The position numbers and the translations under genes were made by a program. The notes under the pieces were generated by a model that ran no database searches, was not told where the DNA came from, and saw only the letters and a list, made by a program, of their open reading frames with translations. A DNA stretch of 24,057 nucleotides from Lachnospiraceae bacterium (GTDB lineage Bacteria; Bacillota_A; Clostridia; Lachnospirales; Lachnospiraceae), in assembly GCA_017430765.1 (NCBI GenBank), contig JAFRMI010000009.1:1-24057 (forward strand), read 5' to 3'. This document shows positions 1 to 6,898 of the stretch, piece after piece; the first letter of the stretch is position 1, and each line of letters opens with the position of its first letter.

Positions 1-2
1 AA

Positions 3-164
3 AGCCAGCTCACGGAGGAGCAGTTCCGGGCGGCTTCACAGACAGTGATTGATAACAGCGGCTCTTTTGCCGAAACGAAAAAACAGATCGACGCGAGAAT
101 CGGGGAGATCGCGCCGGCTGCGGGCAGGTCATCAGCCTGCCCGGATCAAAGGGGAGTACTATGA
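3..164 (+). CDS. coaE: Dephospho-CoA kinase, C-terminal part (truncated by window edge)
   Basis: The open frame starting at base 3 runs through the left edge and gives 53 residues before the stop at 162-164. It contains a VIDNSG motif preceded by SQLTEEQFRAAS and followed by an ETKKQID stretch. This matches the C-terminal end of dephospho-CoA kinases, where the VIDN motif is followed by a helix. The enzyme phosphorylates dephospho-CoA in the last step of CoA synthesis in the cytoplasm. The stop overlaps the start of the next gene as ATGA, so the two are probably translationally coupled. The P-loop and most of the protein lie outside the window, so the call rests on the tail alone. The last ~20 residues, rich in Ala, Arg and Gly, look like a non-conserved extension. 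Confidence 0.78.
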   Translation, partial: SQLTEEQFRAASQTVIDNSGSFAETKKQIDARIGEIAPAAGRSSACPDQRGVL

Positions 165-958
165 AATTCTGCAGCATTGCGAGCGGGAGCAGCGGAAACT
201 GCATCTTCGCGGGGAGCGCGGGCACCTCTGTTCTTATCGACGCGGGCCTGTCCGGAAAGAAGATTGACGCGGGGCTTAGAACCATCGACATGACTACAAC
301 GGACATTGACGGGATTCTTGTCACACATGAACACGCCGACCATGTCAAGGGGCTCGGCGTGCTGGCCAGGCGCTACGGTATTCCGATCTACGCGACAGAG
401 GGTACCATCCGCGCGATTACGGAAAATGCGGCGATCGGAAAGATCCCGTCCGGTATTCTGCACACCGTATGCGCAGACCGGCCATTCATGCTGGGAGACA
501 TTGAAATCTCCCCGTTTTCCATTTCGCATGACGCCGCGGAGCCGGTGGGCTACCGTCTCGAACATAACGGGAAGACCTGTGCCGTTGCGACAGACATGGG
601 CTGCTATGATGAGTATACCGTCGATCATCTCCGGAATCTCGACGTGCTGCTTCTCGAATCCAACCATGACGTCCACATGCTGGAAGCGGGACGCTATCCT
701 TATTATCTGAAACGAAGAATTCTCAGCGAAAAAGGCCACCTCTCCAATGAGACGGCCGGTCAGCTGCTCTGCCGTGTTCTCCACGAAGGGATATCCAGAA
801 TCTATCTCGGCCACCTCAGCCACGAGAACAATTATGAGGACCTCGCCTTCGCTACCGTCTGCGATGAAGTGACTATGGGCGACAACCCATGGTGTTCCGG
901 CGACTTCCGCATCTCCATCGCGCACCGCGATGTACCGGGCGAAGCCGTTGTTTTCTAA
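161..958 (+). CDS. Metallo-beta-lactamase-fold hydrolase, YycJ/WalJ-like
   Basis: This 265-residue cytoplasmic protein (no signal peptide or membrane segment) begins MKFCSIASGSSGN, the opening typical of the YycJ/WalJ branch of the metallo-beta-lactamase superfamily. The metal-binding THEHADH motif lies at residues 55-61 (H56, H58, D60, H61). Further ligands are suggested by the later ISHDA, TDMG, ESNHD and LGHLSHEN segments. Members are two-metal hydrolases related to nucleases and RNA-processing enzymes. In Bacillus the homologue is encoded in the walRK locus and is thought to act on nucleic acids, but the substrate is not settled. Here it follows coaE with a 4-base ATGA overlap rather than sitting next to a two-component system, so a link to WalRK cannot be inferred. 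The family call is strong; the substrate is unknown. Confidence 0.85.
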   Translation: MKFCSIASGSSGNCIFAGSAGTSVLIDAGLSGKKIDAGLRTIDMTTTDIDGILVTHEHADHVKGLGVLARRYGIPIYATEGTIRAITENAAIGKIPSGILHTVCADRPFMLGDIEISPFSISHDAAEPVGYRLEHNGKTCAVATDMGCYDEYTVDHLRNLDVLLLESNHDVHMLEAGRYPYYLKRRILSEKGHLSNETAGQLLCRVLHEGISRIYLGHLSHENNYEDLAFATVCDEVTMGDNPWCSGDFRISIAHRDVPGEAVVF

Positions 959-1049
959 TGGATTCCGTTTTTACACATTGCAGATTCCTTTAGTCTTATT
1001 CTGTCATTTTATACGCGGCGGATTCCTATACAGCCATCAGGATCTTTGT

Positions 1050-1070
1050 ATGCCGGTATCCTGCCGGCAT
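1050..1070. repeat. Small inverted repeat in the 161-base gap before the ACT gene
   Basis: ATGCCGG (1050-1056) and CCGGCAT (1064-1070) form a perfect 7-bp hairpin with a 7-base loop. No T-run follows, so it is not a convincing terminator for the metallohydrolase gene. It could be a weak structure in the leader of the ACT/DUF711 pair or an operator. The rest of 959-1119 is AT-rich and shows no promoter pair I would defend; a good ribosome binding site, CAGGAG, lies near 1102-1107. Confidence 0.3.
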
Positions 1071-1119
1071 TGCATCAATGCTATCTAATTTAAATTAAGA
1101 AACAGGAGCACAGGAAGTC

Positions 1120-1392
1120 ATGAACAAGAGCATCATCACCGTCGTCGGCAAGGACGCCGTCGGCATCATCGCAAAAGTCTGCACCTACCTCTCGAATAAT
1201 ATGTGCAACATCGAAGACATCTCCCAGACGATCACGGGCGGATTTTTTAATATGATGATGGTTGCAGACTTCTCAAAGTCCCCAAAAAAATTCAGCGAAA
1301 TCAGCCACGAACTGCAGCAGATCGGCGATGAAATCGGCGTCTCCATTCACGTGCAGAAAGAAGAAATCTTTGACCAGATGCACAGAATCTGA
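1120..1392 (+). CDS. ACT domain-containing protein (UPF0237 family)
   Basis: This is a 90-residue protein consisting of a single ACT domain: IITVVGKDAVGIIAKV at the start (first strand and helix), a CNIEDISQTI strand, and an MMMVADF strand, ending in a short charged tail. ACT domains bind small ligands, often amino acids, and act as regulatory modules. The UPF0237 group resembles the ACT halves of GcvR but lacks any attached enzyme. It is followed after 12 bases by the DUF711 gene, whose ribosome binding site (GGAGGAA) lies in that gap, so the two are almost certainly co-transcribed. This pairing is widespread in Firmicutes, and I infer that the ACT protein regulates or partners the DUF711 protein. 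No ligand can be read from sequence. Confidence 0.9.
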   Translation: MNKSIITVVGKDAVGIIAKVCTYLSNNMCNIEDISQTITGGFFNMMMVADFSKSPKKFSEISHELQQIGDEIGVSIHVQKEEIFDQMHRI

Positions 1393-1404
1393 CGGAGGAA
1401 TAAC

Positions 1405-2769
1405 ATGATCAACCTGTCTGAAGTTATCGAGACAAACCGGATGATCGAGAGAGAAAACTTCGACGTGCGGACCATAACCATGGGAATCAGCCTTCTTGAC
1501 TGCATGGATTCCGATCCGGAAAAACTCTGCGCCAATGTGAGGGAAAAAATCCTGAAGAGAGCAGAACACCTCGTAGAAACCGGGAATGAAATTGCCGAGG
1601 AATACGGCGTACCGATTGTCAACAAGAGAATCTCCGTGACGCCCTGCGCCATTGCTGCGGGATCCTGCGGCACAAAGCAGGAGAATTTCATCCGCCTGGC
1701 GGAGACCCTGGACGAATGCGCGAAAGAAGTGGGCGTCAACTTCATCGGCGGATTTTCAGCCCTTGTGTCGAAAGGAATGACACCTTCTGACGAGATGCTG
1801 ATCCGCTCGATTCCCGAAGCGCTCGCCGCAACGGACCGTGTATGCAGCTCCGTGAACCTTGCCACCACGAAGCAGGGCATCAATATGGATGCCGTACGTC
1901 TTATGGGGAACGTCATTGCGGATACCGCAAAGCGAACCGCCGACAGGGACGGTCTGGGGTGTGCGAAGCTGGTCGTGTTCTGCAACGCACCCGATGATAA
2001 TCCGTTTATGGCGGGTGCCTATCACGGCGTTTCAGAGCCCGATACGGTTCTTCACGTCGGCGTATCCGGTCCGGGCGTCGTCAAGGCCGCCCTTGAAGAA
2101 TGCGGGGATGCGGACTTTGAGACGCTTTGCGAGACCATCAAAAAGACGGCTTTTAAAATCACCCGCGTCGGGCAGCTCGTCGCCCGCGAGGCTTCCAGAC
2201 GCCTGGGATATCCGTTTGGAATCTGCGATCTCTCCCTGGCCCCGACGCCGGCGGTCGGTGATTCCGTCGCCGATATCCTGAAGTCGATCGGTGTGGAACA
2301 GCCGGGTGCGCCCGGTACGACAGCGGCTCTTGCCCTTTTAAACGACCAGGTCAAGAAGGGAGGACTTATGGCGTCTTCCTATGTCGGCGGCCTGTCCGGC
2401 GCGTTTATTCCTGTCAGCGAAGACCAGGGGATGATTGAAGCGGCGGAGTGCGGCGCATTGACATTGGAAAAACTGGAGGCCATGACATGTGTGTGTTCTG
2501 TGGGACTTGACATGATCGCAGTTCCCGGAAATACAAAACCGGAAACGATATCCGGAATCATAGCAGACGAGATGGCTCTTGGCATGATCAACCAGAAGAC
2601 TACCGCTGTGCGCCTGATTCCGGCACCCGGAAAAGACGTCGGCGAATATGTCGAATTCGGTGGTCTTTTGGGACGTGCTCCCGTGATGCCGGTAAACCGT
2701 TATGACTGCTCCCGCTTTGTGAACCGCGGAGGGCGCATCCCGGCGCCCGTCCACAGCTTTAAGAACTGA
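1405..2769 (+). CDS. DUF711 / UPF0210 'PFL family' protein
   Basis: This 454-residue protein belongs to the UPF0210/DUF711 family, recognisable from the segments [48 protein letters not shown] and the C-terminal [12 protein letters not shown]. The family is fold-related to pyruvate formate-lyase/ribonucleotide reductase barrels, and annotation pipelines call it 'PFL family'. I see no C-terminal glycyl-radical motif of the RVxGY type, so it should not be called a pyruvate formate-lyase. Several Cys are visible in conserved-looking contexts ([18 protein letters not shown]). It lies 12 bases after the ACT gene and 20 bases before tmcAL. Family membership is secure, but the reaction is not known to me. 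Confidence 0.9.
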   Translation: MINLSEVIETNRMIERENFDVRTITMGISLLDCMDSDPEKLCANVREKILKRAEHLVETGNEIAEEYGVPIVNKRISVTPCAIAAGSCGTKQENFIRLAETLDECAKEVGVNFIGGFSALVSKGMTPSDEMLIRSIPEALAATDRVCSSVNLATTKQGINMDAVRLMGNVIADTAKRTADRDGLGCAKLVVFCNAPDDNPFMAGAYHGVSEPDTVLHVGVSGPGVVKAALEECGDADFETLCETIKKTAFKITRVGQLVAREASRRLGYPFGICDLSLAPTPAVGDSVADILKSIGVEQPGAPGTTAALALLNDQVKKGGLMASSYVGGLSGAFIPVSEDQGMIEAAECGALTLEKLEAMTCVCSVGLDMIAVPGNTKPETISGIIADEMALGMINQKTTAVRLIPAPGKDVGEYVEFGGLLGRAPVMPVNRYDCSRFVNRGGRIPAPVHSFKN

Positions 2770-2789
2770 ACCTTATGTGACTTCTGCCT

Positions 2790-3974
2790 ATGAAAACAGC
2801 CGCGATCATTGCCGAATTCAATCCGTTCCACGAAGGACACGCGCATCTGATCCGGGAGGCCCGGCGTCAGGGCGCAGACCGTGTCCTTGTGCTTATGAGC
2901 GGCGATTATGTGCAGCGGGGGGAGCCCGCGATCTTTGACCGGTATGTCCGCACGTCGATGGCCCTTACAGGCGGAGCGGATCTTGTGATCTCGTACCCAG
3001 CCCGCTTTGCCGCGTCATCTGCCGAGTCCTTCGCGTCACACGCTGTCTCGATTCTGAACGCCGTGAAAACCGCGGACTGTCTTGTGTTCGGGAGCGAAAG
3101 CGCGGATCCCGCCCGGCTCAAAGAGTGCGCATCCATTCTTCTTGAGGAGCCGCAGATATACAGGGACCATCTGAGAGCAGGGCTCAAAAGCGGTCTTTCA
3201 TTCCCGAAGGCGAGAGCGGAAGCCCTGCCGTCATTCGCGGATCTTCTTTCCGGACCGAATGATATCCTGGCAATCGAGTATCTGAAGGCGCTTTACAGAA
3301 CCGGTTCTTCCATAAAACCAGTGGCCATTCCCAGGATTGGGACGGAGCATCACGGGACCAAAGTCGGCCCTTATGCCAGCGCGGCAGCAATCCGAAGTGC
3401 TGTATTTTCAGGAAATGAAGCCATAAAAAGCGCGGTTCCGTCTGCCGTCTGCCCGCTGTATCAAGACGCGCTGCACAAGCAGGGCGCGATGCATCCGGAC
3501 TATTACTCGGATCTTATCGCCGGCGCGCTGTGGGCGGCGTCTTCGCCTGAAGACCTCGCTGTCTTTGCGGATGTGACGGAGGAGCTGTCCATGAGGCTCT
3601 TCGCGAAGCGGTCCGCGTACAGAGGATTTACGCTGTTTACAAAACTGTGCGCGTCCAGATCCCTCACGGAATCCCATGTGCGGAGGGCACTTCTGCATAT
3701 GGCTCTTTCGATCCGGAAGGGGGAGAGCGGCGGACACTTCTGCCATATTCTGGGATTCAGAAAAGAGGCGGCGGACCTGCTTGCTGCCGTTAAAAAGAAT
3801 GCGGAGATCCCCGTGATCATCAATCCGCCTTCGGATGCGCGGCTGCTGGAAGGACAAAACCGCCGGCTGTTTGACGAAGAGGTTCGTCTGCACGGTCTGT
3901 ACGGGTCGATCCTGTCCGTCCGGAACGGCTGCCTGCTGCCCCATCTATACGCCGAACCTGTTCAAAAATGGTAA
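2790..3974 (+). CDS. tmcAL: tRNA(Met) cytidine acetate ligase (TmcAL, formerly YlbM)
   Basis: This 394-residue cytoplasmic enzyme has an N-terminal nucleotidyltransferase fold. The HxGH motif FHEGH is at residues 13-17 (H14, H17) within the opening AIIAEFNPFHEGHAHL, followed by MSGDYVQRGEPA and GPNDILAIEYLKAL, all typical of TmcAL. The known reaction of the family uses ATP and acetate to form acetyl-AMP and then N4-acetylcytidine at the wobble base of elongator tRNA-Met. The length is normal. The next genes are pta and ackA, which make acetate, so the substrate source lies beside the consumer. The ATG at 2790 has no visible Shine-Dalgarno sequence and an in-frame stop lies at 2778-2780, so the start cannot move upstream except to CTG 2784. 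Translation may depend on coupling to the DUF711 gene 20 bases upstream. Confidence 0.9.
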   Translation: MKTAAIIAEFNPFHEGHAHLIREARRQGADRVLVLMSGDYVQRGEPAIFDRYVRTSMALTGGADLVISYPARFAASSAESFASHAVSILNAVKTADCLVFGSESADPARLKECASILLEEPQIYRDHLRAGLKSGLSFPKARAEALPSFADLLSGPNDILAIEYLKALYRTGSSIKPVAIPRIGTEHHGTKVGPYASAAAIRSAVFSGNEAIKSAVPSAVCPLYQDALHKQGAMHPDYYSDLIAGALWAASSPEDLAVFADVTEELSMRLFAKRSAYRGFTLFTKLCASRSLTESHVRRALLHMALSIRKGESGGHFCHILGFRKEAADLLAAVKKNAEIPVIINPPSDARLLEGQNRRLFDEEVRLHGLYGSILSVRNGCLLPHLYAEPVQKW

Positions 3975-3991
3975 ATCCGGTTTGTTTGCGG

Positions 3992-4020
3992 TTGTGTCAA
4001 TCAACAAAGTATCGTAATAT
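3992..4020 (+). promoter_or_regulatory. Candidate sigma-70-type promoter for pta(-ackA)
   Basis: TTGTGT at 3992-3997 and TAATAT at 4015-4020 are separated by 17 bases in the 85-base AT-rich gap between tmcAL and pta. The ribosome binding site AAAGGAG follows near 4046-4052. The spacing is ideal and the boxes match reasonably. This would give pta its own transcription start in addition to read-through from tmcAL. Confidence 0.45.
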
Positions 4021-4059
4021 ATATAGTGTTAACAGTGACCTTTAGAAAGGAGCAGACAC

Positions 4060-5055
4060 ATGGCTTTCATTGATGAATTGATTGTAAAGGCGAAAGCGGA
4101 CAAAAAGACGATTGTACTTCCCGAATCCATGGACAGCCGCACATTTGACGCAGCCGAAAAGATTCTGAAGGAGGGGATTGCCAATATCGTTCTGATCGGA
4201 ACGCCGGAAGAAATTGAGAAGAACGGCGCCGGGTACGATCTTACAGGTGCAATCATTGTCGATCCGTTTAACGATCCCAACAAGCAGAAGTATATTGATA
4301 AGTTTGTGGAACTTCGCGCCAAGAAAGGCGTTACTCCGGAAGCCGCCAAAGAGCAGATGGAGAAGGATTATATGTATTATGCCTGCCTGATGTGCAAGTG
4401 CGGGGACGCGGACGGCGTGGTTTCCGGTGCCTGCCATTCCACGGGCAATACGATCCGCCCGGCGCTTCAGCTTCTTAAGACCAAGCCCGGTGTCGGAAGC
4501 GTATCCGGATTCTTCCTCATGGAGGTTCCCGACTGCACGCTCGGAGAGAACGGTCTTTTCGTCTTCGCGGACTGCGCTGTCAATCCTGACATCGATTCTG
4601 AGAAGCTTGCCGAGATCGCTGCGGTCTCCGCGGAATCCTTTGAGAGCTTTGTCGGAGCAAAAGCCCGTGTCGCGCTTCTTTCCTACTCCACAATGGGCAG
4701 CGCCAAGCATGACGACGTGACGAAGGTACAGGAAGCTGTACGGATTGCACATGAGAAGTATCCGGATATTATGCTGGACGGCGAACTGCAGCTCGATGCC
4801 GCGCTCGTGGAGAGCGTCGGACAGCTGAAAGCCCCGGGAAGCACGGTCGCGGGCAAGGCCAATACGCTCGTATTCCCGACGCTTGAGGCGGGCAATATCG
4901 GTTACAAGCTCGTACAGAGGCTTGCGAAGGCGAATGCGTACGGCCCGGTTCTGCAGGGTCTTTCCATGCCGGTGAATGACCTGTCAAGAGGCTGCTATGC
5001 GGATGATATCGTAGGCGTTGTTGCGATGACGGCGGTTCAGGCTCAGAATATGTAA
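4060..5055 (+). CDS. pta: Phosphate acetyltransferase
   Basis: This 331-residue cytoplasmic enzyme interconverts acetyl-CoA plus phosphate and acetyl phosphate plus CoA, the first step of the acetate fermentation branch. It is the short form, the usual length for Firmicutes, without the N-terminal DRTGG/P-loop extension of the E. coli enzyme. Visible family motifs include VLPESMDSRTFDAAEKI near residues 22-38, GDADGVVSGACHSTGNT in the first half, SYSTMGSAKHDDV and ELQLDAAL in the second half, and LSRGCYADDIV near the C-terminus. A clear AAAGGAG ribosome binding site precedes ATG 4060. It is followed after 101 bases by ackA, the partner gene of the pathway, so the two probably form an operon. 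Confidence 0.97.
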   Translation: MAFIDELIVKAKADKKTIVLPESMDSRTFDAAEKILKEGIANIVLIGTPEEIEKNGAGYDLTGAIIVDPFNDPNKQKYIDKFVELRAKKGVTPEAAKEQMEKDYMYYACLMCKCGDADGVVSGACHSTGNTIRPALQLLKTKPGVGSVSGFFLMEVPDCTLGENGLFVFADCAVNPDIDSEKLAEIAAVSAESFESFVGAKARVALLSYSTMGSAKHDDVTKVQEAVRIAHEKYPDIMLDGELQLDAALVESVGQLKAPGSTVAGKANTLVFPTLEAGNIGYKLVQRLAKANAYGPVLQGLSMPVNDLSRGCYADDIVGVVAMTAVQAQNM

Positions 5056-5156
5056 TGTTTTTACGCTCCGGTGCAGAAACTGAAAAACTGGGCGGAGAAA
5101 GAAATATTTAAGGAAGTATCTATCTTACGATAGAAAAAGAAAAGGAGATTAATACC

Positions 5157-6350
5157 ATGAAAGTACTTGTCATCAATGCAGGCAGCTCCTCTTTAAAGTA
5201 TCAGCTGATTGATATGGAGAATGAGTCTGTTACTGCTAAAGGCCTCTGCGAGCGAATCGGAATCGAAGGATCCAGACTGACACATAAGGTTCCGGGAAAG
5301 GACGATTATGTCGTCGATGAAGCAATGCCGACCCATCAGAAGGCAATCGAGCTCGTTCTGGATGCCCTCACAAGCCCGGAGACAGGCGTGGTCGCGTCTG
5401 TTGACGAGATCGACGCTGTCGGCCACCGTGTCCTCCACGGAGGGTCTGAGTATACAGAGTCCATCAAGGTGAATGACGATGTCAAGCGCGTGATCCGCGA
5501 ATGTTTCGACCTCGGCCCGCTTCACAACCCCGCAAACCTCATGGGCATCGAAGCCTGCGAGGCGGCTATGCCCGGAAAGTCCAATGTCGCTGTCTTCGAT
5601 ACGGCATTCGGAATGAACCTGGAGCCTTACGCATACCGCTATGCGATCCCCGAGGAGTATTACAACAAGTATAAGATCCGTCGCTACGGCTTCCACGGAA
5701 CGAGCCATATGTTCGTATCCGGAGAGACCATCCGCTTCCTGGATCTTCCGGAAGGAAATCAGAGAGTGATCGTCTGCCACCTCGGAAACGGATCCTCGAT
5801 CTCCGCCAGCATCGGCGGCAAGGCAGTGGATACTTCCATGGGACTTACCCCGCTTGAGGGTCTTGTCATGGGAACCCGTTCCGGTGACATTGACCCGGCA
5901 GTTGTTCAGTTTATCTGTGATCACGAAGGAATCTCCGTTGACGAAATGCTGACCATTCTTAATAAGAAGTCCGGTGTGTTGGCGCTGTCCGGCGGCCTCT
6001 CCAGTGACTTCCGTGATCTCGGCACAGCGGCAGAGGAAGGCAATGAGAAGGCCAAGCTTGCCCTCGATGCGTTCCGTCACAAAGTCGTGAAGACCATCGG
6101 CGGATATCTCGGTGTTATGAACGGTGCGGATGCCATCGCCTTTACGGGAGGCATCGGAGAAAATGATATCGCCATGCGTGCCAACATCATGAAGCAGTTT
6201 GCGTATGCCGGCGTTAAGATCGACGACGAGAAGAACAACGTCCGCGGAAAGAAGGCGGTTATCTCCACTCCGGATTCCAGCATCAAGGTCATCGTTCTTC
6301 CTACTAACGAAGAACTTGCGATTGCGCGTGAGACGGTCCGTCTGGCCTGA
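5157..6350 (+). CDS. ackA: Acetate kinase
   Basis: This 397-residue enzyme of the ASKHA fold converts acetyl phosphate and ADP to acetate and ATP. It carries the signatures of the family: VINAGSSSLKYQL at the N-terminus, VGHRVLHGGSEY, FDTAFG, YGFHGTSH, the phosphate-binding HLGNGSS, MGTRSGDIDP with the catalytic Arg, the ADP-binding FTGGIGEND, and the C-terminal NEELAIARET. Length is normal. The ribosome binding site AAAGGAG lies 10 bases before ATG 5157. Together with pta it supplies ATP by substrate-level phosphorylation and controls the acetyl phosphate pool. A strong intrinsic terminator follows 17 bases after the stop and ends this transcription unit. Confidence 0.98.
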   Translation: MKVLVINAGSSSLKYQLIDMENESVTAKGLCERIGIEGSRLTHKVPGKDDYVVDEAMPTHQKAIELVLDALTSPETGVVASVDEIDAVGHRVLHGGSEYTESIKVNDDVKRVIRECFDLGPLHNPANLMGIEACEAAMPGKSNVAVFDTAFGMNLEPYAYRYAIPEEYYNKYKIRRYGFHGTSHMFVSGETIRFLDLPEGNQRVIVCHLGNGSSISASIGGKAVDTSMGLTPLEGLVMGTRSGDIDPAVVQFICDHEGISVDEMLTILNKKSGVLALSGGLSSDFRDLGTAAEEGNEKAKLALDAFRHKVVKTIGGYLGVMNGADAIAFTGGIGENDIAMRANIMKQFAYAGVKIDDEKNNVRGKKAVISTPDSSIKVIVLPTNEELAIARETVRLA

Positions 6351-6367
6351 TTAATCAGCTGTTACGG

Positions 6368-6410
6368 AACACGGTTTCATCATGATTCTCAGATGAAACC
6401 GTGTTTCTTT
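6368..6410 (+). terminator. Strong intrinsic terminator after ackA
   Basis: AACACGGTTTCATC (6368-6381) and GATGAAACCGTGTT (6392-6405) form a perfect 14-bp stem with a 10-base loop, followed by TCTTT. It lies 17 bases after the ackA stop and should end the acetate operon. Confidence 0.9.
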
Positions 6411-6412
6411 GA

Positions 6413-6571
6413 CGAACGGGACATTCCCGGCATTCCCCGTTCGATAAAATGCCTCCGGCCGGATGAAGCAGCGTACCGCTTTCTCTTACAGAGAAATCCT
6501 GTGTGAAGAATGCCTTGTTTTGCAGTAATTTTCCGCGAATTTTTGTGCTGTGAAACTGTTGAAAAAAGACA
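6413..6571 (+). other. Non-coding gap between the ackA terminator and the rpmF promoter
   Basis: The gap between ackA and rpmF is 279 bases. It contains a second hairpin, CGAACGGG (6413-6420) with CCCGTTCG (6436-6443), an 8-bp stem with a 15-base loop and no T-run. A further TTTCTCT/AGAGAAA inverted repeat (6480-6486 and 6490-6496) has a 3-base loop. No frame of useful length with a ribosome binding site is present. The DUF177/YceD gene that often lies directly before rpmF in related bacteria is not here. The hairpins have no assigned role. Confidence 0.4.
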
Positions 6572-6601
6572 TTGACAAAGAGGATGCGTGTCTTGTATAA
6601 T
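6572..6601 (+). promoter_or_regulatory. Consensus sigma-70/SigA promoter for rpmF-plsX
   Basis: A perfect -35 box TTGACA (6572-6577) and a perfect -10 box TATAAT (6596-6601) are separated by 18 bases. Transcription should begin about 6608, giving rpmF a leader of only about 20 bases that carries the AAGGAGGTG ribosome binding site. This is the best promoter in the window and fits high expression of a ribosomal protein gene. Confidence 0.92.
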
Positions 6602-6629
6602 GACGGTTGTGCGTTAAGGAGGTGTTAGA

Positions 6630-6815
6630 ATGTCCATTTGTCCAAAGAATAAGCATTGTTCTGCACGACGTGACAAGACGAGAGCGCACTGGAAAATGAA
6701 CGCTCCGACTCTGGTCAAGTGCAGCAAGTGCGGCGCCCTTATGATGCCGCACAGAGTCTGCAAAGAATGCGGAACATACAATAAGCGACAGATCGTCAAG
6801 ACTGACGAGGATTGA
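6630..6815 (+). CDS. rpmF: Large ribosomal subunit protein bL32
   Basis: This 61-residue basic protein of the 50S subunit matches bL32. The N-terminal segment has the SARRDKTRAHWK signature (residues 11-22), and the C-terminal half has a zinc ribbon with C31-x2-C34 and C44-x2-C47. This is therefore the zinc-binding (C+) form rather than the cysteine-free paralogue used under zinc starvation. Two further cysteines near the N-terminus (C4, C10) are not part of the ribbon. A near-perfect AAGGAGGTG lies at about 6616-6624. The gene is first in a unit that continues, past a hairpin terminator, into plsX. The rpmF-plsX association is conserved in many bacteria. Confidence 0.97.
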   Translation: MSICPKNKHCSARRDKTRAHWKMNAPTLVKCSKCGALMMPHRVCKECGTYNKRQIVKTDED

Positions 6816-6841
6816 TCGCTTGTCAGATGATGCCAGCAAAG

Positions 6842-6875
6842 AAGCTGCTGCCGATGAACAGGCGGCAGCTTTTTT
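6842..6875 (+). terminator. Intrinsic terminator/attenuator between rpmF and plsX
   Basis: AAGCTGCTGCC (6842-6852) and GGCGGCAGCTT (6861-6871) pair over 11 positions with one G-U wobble and an 8-base loop, followed directly by a run of six T. It sits 26 bases after rpmF and 23 bases before plsX. As no separate promoter for plsX is visible, it probably ends most rpmF transcripts and lets a fraction continue into the lipid genes, setting an expression step. Confidence 0.85.
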
Positions 6876-6898
6876 CATAAAGAAGGGAGAGCATATAT

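Noticed and set aside
49..267. 72-codon frame overlapping coaE and the metallohydrolase
   Set aside because: It is a shadow of two better-supported frames and has no domain or ribosome binding site.
1405..2769. Pyruvate formate-lyase
   Set aside because: The name 'PFL family' is a fold-level label. The protein is 454 residues instead of about 750 and I see no C-terminal glycyl-radical motif or adjacent activating enzyme.
5056..5156. Possible terminator in the pta-ackA gap
   Set aside because: Only a short CTATC/GATAG hairpin and a distant CTCCG/CGGAG pair are present, without a T-run. The gap is better read as an operon spacer.
5193..6080. Long antisense open frame (295 codons) opposite ackA
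   Set aside because: It mirrors the codon pattern of ackA, has no recognisable domain or ribosome binding site, and overlaps a certain gene completely. Similar antisense frames opposite the metallohydrolase, smc and the activase (for example 17013-17840) were rejected for the same reason.
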